Shown: positions 1-3,835 of the stretch, piece by piece | Numbering within the stretch: position 1 is the stretch's first letter | How the letters are laid out: each line of letters starts with the position of its first letter | Assembly: GCA_025062175.1 (NCBI GenBank) | Contig: JANXAX010000146.1 | Location: 1 to 6,524, forward strand | Origin: Anaerolineae bacterium | GTDB lineage: Bacteria > Chloroflexota > Anaerolineae > 4572-78 > NAK82 | Direction of reading: 5' to 3' | DNA length: 6,524 nt | Translations under genes and position numbers: made by a program | The notes under the pieces: generated by a model | Database searches by the model: none | Told to the model about the DNA's origin: nothing | What the model saw: the letters and a program-made list of their open reading frames with translations, nothing else

Positions 1-430
1 GATGAGCATCTTCGCCCAAGGGTTGGGACGTCATATCATCTGGGTGGGACTGTTGATGGGATTGGTTTCTCTATTAATGGGTTACTGGGCATGGTATACG
101 GGACACCCGACGTGGCAGACCATGGTGTTCACGACCCTGACTCTCTCTCAAATGGGACATGCGCTGGCTATTCGCTCCGGGCGCGATTCGCTGTTTAAAA
201 TTGGTCTGCTGTCGAACAAGGCGCTCTTGGGCGCCGTGTCGTTGACGTTTGTCCTGCAGCTGGCCGTGGTATACGTTCCCTTCCTGCAGGGCATTTTCAG
301 GACCGTTGCCTTGCCTGTCGAGGATCTGTTCATCAGCCTGGTCTTGAGCACCGTGGTCTTTTGGGCAGTCGAAGTGGAGAAGTGGTGGCTGCGCCGCTCG
401 GGTGTATTGCAAATCGGAGGTGAACGGTAG
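1..430 (+). CDS. P-type cation-transporting ATPase, C-terminal part (partial, 5' end outside window)
   Basis: This is the last 142 residues of a membrane cation pump, probably of the Ca2+-ATPase (SERCA/PMCA-like) class, which uses ATP to move cations across the cytoplasmic membrane. Seen: four hydrophobic segments at about residues 10-32, 38-60, 72-94 and 107-127 (counting from the ATG at 2), matching the four C-terminal membrane helices of the Cation_ATPase_C domain. The stretch FTTLTLSQMGHALAIRS (about 43-59) resembles the conserved 'FT.L.LSQ..HAL..RS' signature of that domain. The phosphorylation, nucleotide-binding and actuator domains would lie upstream, so the ATG at 2 is just an internal Met and the frame is open to the left edge. 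The ion cannot be assigned from this fragment: the helices that carry most ion ligands are missing. The gene ends with TAG at 428-430, and 230 nt separate it from the next gene, so it probably belongs to a different transcript. Confidence 0.88.
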   Translation, partial: MSIFAQGLGRHIIWVGLLMGLVSLLMGYWAWYTGHPTWQTMVFTTLTLSQMGHALAIRSGRDSLFKIGLLSNKALLGAVSLTFVLQLAVVYVPFLQGIFRTVALPVEDLFISLVLSTVVFWAVEVEKWWLRRSGVLQIGGER

Positions 431-585
431 CAGCTCAAAATGGCGACGGTTATCCCAAAGCGCGACTGCCAGGGAAGTTGATACGCCACTTTATTTACGC
501 GCCCGGCTCAGTTTGAAGCCTCTTCGCCCTACCCAAAAATGAAATGCACCATACTGCTCTGCTCCTAGCACGACGGCACGGCCTA

Positions 586-594
586 TGTTATGAT
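586..594 (+). promoter_or_regulatory. Candidate extended -10 promoter for the DUF3090/SCO1664 pair
   Basis: The sequence TGTTATGAT is a TGn motif joined to a -10 hexamer TATGAT (5 of 6 to TATAAT). No good -35 box lies 16-18 nt upstream, as is common for extended -10 promoters. Transcription would begin around 601, giving a leader of about 60 nt before the ATG at 661. This rests on motif matching only. Confidence 0.4.
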
Positions 595-647
595 ACGCGC
601 AAGCGGACTTGATCTCAGAAACGGCGTGGAAGTTCGGACGATTGCGA

Positions 648-654
648 GAAGGGA
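648..654 (+). promoter_or_regulatory. Ribosome binding site of DUF3090 gene
   Basis: GAAGGGA lies 6 nt before the ATG at 661 and supports that start. The frame has no better-placed start codon nearby. Confidence 0.6.
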
Positions 655-660
655 TTCGAG

Positions 661-1191
661 ATGGCTCGTAGGGTGACAGATATTCATTCCTCGCGCATCA
701 CCGTGGACGCACTTGGTCGCCCCGGAGAGCGCGTTTTCCTCTTGCAAGCTAGTGAAGGCAATTCCACCTTCACGTTCAAAATCGAGAAACAACAGGCAGC
801 GGTTTTGGCGCTGAGCATCGATCGTATGCTCGAGGAACTCGCCCAACGTTTCCCACGCGAGATCTCCAAACTGGAAGAGCCGCTCAGCTCAGACTTGATG
901 TTGCAGGAGCCTTTCGAGATCTTGTTTGTGGTGGGACAGATGGGCATGGGATACGATCAGTCTGAAGACGCCCTGGTGCTCGTCTTGCAAGAATTGATCC
1001 TGGAAGAAGAGACAGACAGGGACGCGCGAGTGGCGCGCATCTGGGCCTCGCGCGCGCAGATGAAAGCGCTCAGCCGTCAGATCAAAGAGGTCATCAGTCG
1101 CGGACGCCCTATCTGTTCCATGTGCGGTCAACCGATCGACCCAGATGGGCACTTCTGTCCGAGGAGCAATGGCCGCGAACGCATCCACTGA
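661..1191 (+). CDS. DUF3090 family protein (TIGR03847 type), function unknown
   Basis: A 176-residue cytoplasmic protein that I recognise as the DUF3090 family, conserved in Actinobacteria and Chloroflexota and without an established biochemical function. Seen: the N-terminal region has the family pattern around GRPGERVFLLQASEG (about 19-33), followed by TFTFKIEKQQAAVLALSIDRML (split here at about 36-57). A middle beta-strand segment reads FEILFVVGQMGMGYD (85-99). The C-terminal tail is zinc-ribbon-like, with C152, C155, H164 and C166 in the context C..C..P.DPDGHFCPRSNG, a hallmark of the family. There is no signal peptide or membrane segment. The start at 661 is supported by a GAAGGGA ribosome binding site. 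The next gene, a SCO1664-family protein, begins at or just after this gene's stop. In Actinobacteria these two families commonly sit together, often with a phosphomutase-like protein (MSMEG_4193 family) and near mshC. This suggests a shared but unknown process. The zinc-binding role is inferred from the Cys/His spacing. Confidence 0.9.
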   Translation: MARRVTDIHSSRITVDALGRPGERVFLLQASEGNSTFTFKIEKQQAAVLALSIDRMLEELAQRFPREISKLEEPLSSDLMLQEPFEILFVVGQMGMGYDQSEDALVLVLQELILEEETDRDARVARIWASRAQMKALSRQIKEVISRGRPICSMCGQPIDPDGHFCPRSNGRERIH

Positions 1192-1193
1192 AC

Positions 1194-1198
1194 AGGGA
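1194..1198 (+). promoter_or_regulatory. Ribosome binding site candidate deciding the SCO1664-family start
   Basis: AGGGA sits just after the TGA of the DUF3090 gene and 6 nt before the ATG at 1205. This is better spaced than the signals for the upstream in-frame ATGs. GAGGAG at 1161-1166 is only 2 nt before the ATG at 1169, and I see no clear site before the ATG at 1145. Confidence 0.45.
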
Positions 1199-1204
1199 TT
1201 AGAA

Positions 1205-1972
1205 ATGCACTCCCCATCGGGAGGTGAACAAGCGGATGCACCGCGGGTGTTGAGCCTGCACCAAGTGCTGGAGGTCTTGCAATCTGGCACGATGTATGCG
1301 GTGCATGGCTTGATACCCTGGAGCTCCAATTACACTTTCCTGGTGACAGTGCAGCACCAGGAGACCAAGTTGCTCGCCGTTTATAAGCCCATTCAGGGCG
1401 AGCGTCCGCTTTGGGATTTTCCCCATGGCAGCCTGGCACAACGCGAGGTGGCTGCTTTCCTGGTCAGCATGGCGCTGGGCTGGCATCTCGTCCCGCCGAC
1501 GGTACTGCGCGAAGGTGTCTACGGCCCAGGTGCTGTGCAGCTGTTCATCGAACATGACTTTGAGGAGCACTACTTCACGCTGCGTGAGCGGCCACCGGAG
1601 GTGTTCACGCGCATCGTTGCCTTCGATGTGATCACCAACAACGCCGACCGCAAAGCCGGACACATCCTCCGCGACCGTACCGGGCGTATCTGGGTGGTGG
1701 ACCATGGCCTGACCTTTCACGTGCAACCCAAATTGCGCACTGTGTTGTGGGACTTCGCCGACCAACCATTGCCCCACGACATGCAAGAGGATTTGCAACA
1801 GCTGCTTAAAGTGTTGCGCGACCCAGAAAGTGCATTGGTGACCCAGCTGGCTCAGCTGATCAACCTGTCCGAGCTTGCCGCGTTTCGGGAGCGCGTTGCA
1901 CAGCTGCTGCGTGTCGGGCGCTTTCCGCTTCCCAGCACCAACAGACGCTGTGTGCCCTTCCCGTTGGTATAG
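1205..1972 (+). CDS. SCO1664-family protein, PI3/PI4-kinase-like fold (TIGR03843 type)
   Basis: I recognise this as the SCO1664 family, a distant relative of phosphatidylinositol 3/4-kinases and HipA-like kinases; its substrate is unknown. Numbering from the ATG at 1205 (255 residues), seen: a possible ATP-binding lysine K61 in AVYKP; a conserved QRE acidic position (E81); a catalytic-loop-like FDVITNNADRKAGH (140-153) with D141, N146, D148, R149 and H153; and VVDHGLTF (164-171) with D166, in the place of the metal-binding DFG Asp. This suggests a working kinase-type active site. An N-terminal region of about 20 residues before the LSLHQVLEVLQSG segment is probably variable. The longest frame starts at ATG 1145 (275 residues) and would overlap the zinc-ribbon codons of the DUF3090 gene by 47 nt. 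I prefer ATG 1205 because it has AGGGA 6 nt upstream and a 13-nt gap; ATG 1169 is a third option. It is probably co-transcribed with the DUF3090 gene. Family confidence is high, exact start moderate. Confidence 0.85.
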   Translation: MHSPSGGEQADAPRVLSLHQVLEVLQSGTMYAVHGLIPWSSNYTFLVTVQHQETKLLAVYKPIQGERPLWDFPHGSLAQREVAAFLVSMALGWHLVPPTVLREGVYGPGAVQLFIEHDFEEHYFTLRERPPEVFTRIVAFDVITNNADRKAGHILRDRTGRIWVVDHGLTFHVQPKLRTVLWDFADQPLPHDMQEDLQQLLKVLRDPESALVTQLAQLINLSELAAFRERVAQLLRVGRFPLPSTNRRCVPFPLV

Positions 1973-2110
1973 ACTTTCAATGGCCAGGTCTCTGATTAAG
2001 AAGGATGAGAATAAAAGACCGAGCCACAGCGTAGGCAAACACCCCTTTAGATGGTTGACGTGATTCGGGACGGCTGCTTCCCAAGGCACCTTCCCGTTTG
2101 AAATGCATCC

Positions 2111-2127
2111 CTAATCTTACAAATTAG
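2111..2127. repeat. Short inverted repeat, possible operator
   Basis: CTAAT, a 7-nt spacer and ATTAG form a perfect 5-bp dyad that ends one base before the -35 box candidate at 2129. Its position suggests a regulator-binding half-site pair, but five base pairs in AT-rich DNA can occur by chance. No regulator gene is in the window. Confidence 0.25.
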
Positions 2128-2128
2128 T

Positions 2129-2158
2129 TTGACTTCACCCTTTGCCGCGTGTTAAGAT
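2129..2158 (+). promoter_or_regulatory. Candidate sigma70-type promoter P1 upstream of rhaI
   Basis: TTGACT at 2129-2134 (5 of 6 to TTGACA) is followed after 18 nt by TAAGAT at 2153-2158 (4 of 6 to TATAAT). A transcript from here would carry a leader of about 65 nt before the rhaI ATG. This is the only pair in the gap with a strong -35 element. Confidence 0.4.
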
Positions 2159-2195
2159 GTAAATGATCCGCACGCTGTCCGAGGGAATTCTTCGT

Positions 2196-2201
2196 TATAA
2201 T
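2196..2201 (+). promoter_or_regulatory. Candidate -10 box P2 (perfect TATAAT) upstream of rhaI
   Basis: A perfect TATAAT lies 29 nt before the rhaI start codon. No clear -35 box is seen 15-18 nt upstream, and there is no TG extension. If used, transcription would begin around 2208, just before the ribosome binding site, giving a very short leader. It may instead need an activator or be a chance match. Confidence 0.35.
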
Positions 2202-2211
2202 TTAGACCGGG

Positions 2212-2218
2212 AAAGGAG
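2212..2218 (+). promoter_or_regulatory. Ribosome binding site of rhaI
   Basis: AAAGGAG is a strong Shine-Dalgarno match, but it lies 12 nt before the ATG at 2231, longer than the usual 5-9 nt. No other start codon in the frame sits between them, so the ATG at 2231 is kept. Confidence 0.55.
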
Positions 2219-2230
2219 TATATCCACAGT

Positions 2231-3478
2231 ATGAACACCTCATCGCGCGCGGCGTATGAGATCCTGGCGCAACAAGTGGCCAATCAGGGGATTGATCTTC
2301 AATCCGTGGAAGAAGCATTGAAAAAACAGCATATCGAAACTCCCAGCTGGGGGTATGCGAACAGTGGCACACGCTTCAAAGCGTTCGCCTGGGAGGGAGC
2401 CGCTGTCACCATACGCCAGAAAATCGATGATGCGGCGATGGTGCACAAGATGACAGGTATCGCACCTTCGGTGGCGATTCACATTCCCTGGGACAAACCG
2501 GAGGACGGCGACTATCAAGCGATACGCCAATATGCCGAGGAACGCGGACTGCGCATCGGGGCTGTGAATCCCAACCTCTTCCAGGACGACGCGTATCGCC
2601 TGGGTTCTCTGGGAAATCCTGATCCTGCCGTGCGGCAACGAGCACTGGACCACATCTTAGAGTGTTGTGAAATCATGAGCCAGGTCGGGAGCACCGTGTT
2701 GAGTCTCTGGTTTGCCGACGGCACCAACTACGCAGGCCAGGACGATCTGCGCGCACGCAAACGTCGCTATGAGGAGCTGCTACCAATTGTCTACCAAAAC
2801 TTGCCGGCCGGCAGCCGTATGTTGCTCGAGTATAAGCTCTTTGAACCTTACTTTTACAGCACCGACATCCCGGATTGGGGCACTTCCTATGCTATGTGTC
2901 TCAAACTTGGAGAACGTGCTCAGGTACTGGTAGATTTAGGCCATCACGCTCAAGGAGTTAACATCGAGCAGATTGTGGCATTTCTGCTAGACGAGGGGAA
3001 ATTGGGTGGCTTCCATTTCAATAGTCGCAAGTATGCCGACGATGATTTGATCGTAGGCAGTGTCAACCCATACGAGCTGTTTCTCATCTACCACGAGTTG
3101 ACCAGCGCGGTACAAGGGGATGCAGAACCGGCACGTTCCACTGCCCAAAACGTCGCTTATATGATCGATCAGTCTCACAATATCGAGGGGAAAGTCGCTG
3201 CCATGATCTACTCGGTGTTGAATTGTCAGGAAGCATACGCGCGAGCACTGTTGGTGCCGCGCGCACGGCTGGCCGAGGCGCAGGCTGCCGGCGACGTTTT
3301 AGAGGCGCATCGCATCCTGACCGCAGCATACCGTATGGATGTGCGTCCTCTGTTGGAGAAAGTGCGTGAGGAGATGGGTGTTCCGACGGATCCGCTGTCA
3401 GCTTATCGCGCCAGCGGCTATGAGCAGAAAATCCGGATGGAACGTGGTCTAGCGCCCACCAGTGGTGGATTCCAGTGA
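2231..3478 (+). CDS. rhaI: L-rhamnose isomerase, Pseudomonas stutzeri / RhaI type
   Basis: A 415-residue cytoplasmic TIM-barrel sugar isomerase that would convert L-rhamnose to L-rhamnulose; relatives also act on rarer aldoses such as D-allose. Seen: residues corresponding to the two-metal site of the P. stutzeri enzyme are all present: E200 in LLEYKLFEP, D235 and H238 in VDLGHH, H262 in GGFHFNSRKY, D270 and D272 in the following YADDD, and D313 in MIDQSHN. K202 lies next to the first metal ligand, as in the family. The N-terminal region with TPSWGYANSGTRF (37-49) and the HIPWD motif (84-88) also fit. Length is close to the usual 420-430 residues, with no signal peptide. It is first of three tightly packed genes: the CBM48 gene begins 12 nt after its stop. 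No rhamnulokinase, rhamnulose-phosphate aldolase, rhamnose transporter or regulator is in the window, so the pathway is not proven by context. Substrate choice within this promiscuous family is inferred. Confidence 0.88.
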   Translation: MNTSSRAAYEILAQQVANQGIDLQSVEEALKKQHIETPSWGYANSGTRFKAFAWEGAAVTIRQKIDDAAMVHKMTGIAPSVAIHIPWDKPEDGDYQAIRQYAEERGLRIGAVNPNLFQDDAYRLGSLGNPDPAVRQRALDHILECCEIMSQVGSTVLSLWFADGTNYAGQDDLRARKRRYEELLPIVYQNLPAGSRMLLEYKLFEPYFYSTDIPDWGTSYAMCLKLGERAQVLVDLGHHAQGVNIEQIVAFLLDEGKLGGFHFNSRKYADDDLIVGSVNPYELFLIYHELTSAVQGDAEPARSTAQNVAYMIDQSHNIEGKVAAMIYSVLNCQEAYARALLVPRARLAEAQAAGDVLEAHRILTAAYRMDVRPLLEKVREEMGVPTDPLSAYRASGYEQKIRMERGLAPTSGGFQ

Positions 3479-3479
3479 T

Positions 3480-3485
3480 GAGGAG
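3480..3485 (+). promoter_or_regulatory. Ribosome binding site deciding the GTG start of the CBM48 gene
   Basis: GAGGAG ends 5 nt before the GTG at 3491. The ATG at 3486 is in another frame and meets a stop after one codon, so GTG is the start. Confidence 0.65.
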
Positions 3486-3490
3486 ATGCG

Positions 3491-3835
3491 GTGATTCGCA
3501 AGACGTTCGTACGCACCCATCAAGGAGTTGTGGCACGCGTGCAATTCCGACTGCCACATAGTATCTGGGCCGACCGTATCTGTCTGGTGGGCGATTTTAA
3601 CGGCTGGGATACCACTGCCCATCCCATGCAGCGCAATAGCAACGGAGAGTGGTACATCGAAATCGATCTCGAGCCAGCCCGACGGTATGAATTCCGCTAC
3701 CTATGTGACGGCGAACGTTGGATGAACGACCCGGAAGCAGATGCTTATGAACCCAATCCCTATGGTGGAAAGAACTCTGTTATCTTCACCGATCTACCCG
3801 AAGAGGAAGGTGACTGGGTAACAGACGGAGGATGA
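3491..3835 (+). CDS. Stand-alone CBM48 / isoamylase early-set (AMPK-beta-like glycogen-binding) protein
   Basis: A 114-residue protein made almost entirely of one immunoglobulin-like beta-sandwich of the CBM48 (isoamylase N-terminal, AMPK1_CBM) type, which binds glycogen or other alpha-glucans. Seen: the signature LVGDFNGWD (32-40) with W39, then GEWYIEIDL (52-60) with W54, YEFRYLCDGERW (66-77) with W77, and NDPEADAYEPNPYGGKNSVI (79-98) ending the fold. Aromatic residues W39 and W77 are where carbohydrate-contacting residues sit in AMPK-beta domains. No catalytic domain, signal peptide or membrane segment is present, so it is a binding module rather than an enzyme. The start is GTG, with GAGGAG 5 nt upstream. 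It follows rhaI by 12 nt, and its TGA overlaps the ATG of the MprF-like gene (ATGA). Similar small CBM48 proteins occur in Chloroflexota. A role in glycogen sensing or localisation is inference only. The acidic tail PEEEGDWVTDGG lies beyond the domain. Confidence 0.87.
   Translation: MIRKTFVRTHQGVVARVQFRLPHSIWADRICLVGDFNGWDTTAHPMQRNSNGEWYIEIDLEPARRYEFRYLCDGERWMNDPEADAYEPNPYGGKNSVIFTDLPEEEGDWVTDGG
3826..3831 (+). promoter_or_regulatory. Shine-Dalgarno-like CGGAGG abutting the MprF-like start
   Basis: CGGAGG touches the ATG at 3832 with no spacer, too close for normal initiation. In this frame a stop lies at 3811-3813 and no ATG, GTG or TTG occurs between it and 3832. Translation therefore probably depends on coupling: ribosomes ending at the TGA 3833-3835 restart at the overlapping ATG, held by this motif. 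Confidence 0.4.

Larger units (their letters stand above)
431..660. other. Intergenic region between ATPase and DUF3090 gene
   Basis: No convincing gene is present on either strand. The stretch should hold the end of the ATPase transcript and the leader of the DUF3090 gene. I could not find a stable GC-rich hairpin followed by a T-tract, so no intrinsic terminator is called. Near its right end are an extended -10 promoter candidate and a good ribosome binding site, described separately. Confidence 0.6.
1973..2230. other. Intergenic region upstream of the rhamnose isomerase gene
   Basis: No supported gene lies here. Short inverted pairs exist (GGTCT 1987-1991 with AGACC 2016-2020; CGGGA 2066-2070 with TCCCG 2092-2096), but their loops are over 20 nt and no T-tract follows, so I do not call a terminator. 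The right half is AT-richer and holds two promoter candidates, a small inverted repeat and the ribosome binding site of the next gene, consistent with this being the control region of the following operon. Confidence 0.6.

Noticed and set aside
889..1329. 146-codon open frame on the - strand spanning the DUF3090/SCO1664 junction
   Set aside because: It crosses two well-supported + strand genes, is Cys/Pro/Arg-rich and matches no family I know.
1987..2020. GGTCT...AGACC inverted pair as terminator after the SCO1664-family gene
   Set aside because: Only 5 bp with a 24-nt loop and no following T-tract; not a credible intrinsic terminator.
2055..2060. TTGACG as a further -35 box
   Set aside because: No -10-like hexamer lies 16-19 nt downstream; that stretch is GC-rich (around GCTTCCCAAGG).
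1199..2089. 296-codon open frame on the - strand, longer than the + strand gene it covers
   Set aside because: Its translation is rich in His, Gln and Leu with no recognisable domain, whereas the + frame shows clear SCO1664-family kinase-like motifs. It is an antisense shadow of a GC-rich gene.
2066..2096. CGGGA...TCCCG inverted pair as terminator or regulatory hairpin
   Set aside because: A 5-bp stem with a 21-nt loop, followed by only three Ts; likely chance.
3486..3488. ATG as start codon between rhaI and the CBM48 gene
   Set aside because: It is out of frame with the CBM48 gene and meets TGA after one further codon; the GTG at 3491 has a well-spaced GAGGAG.
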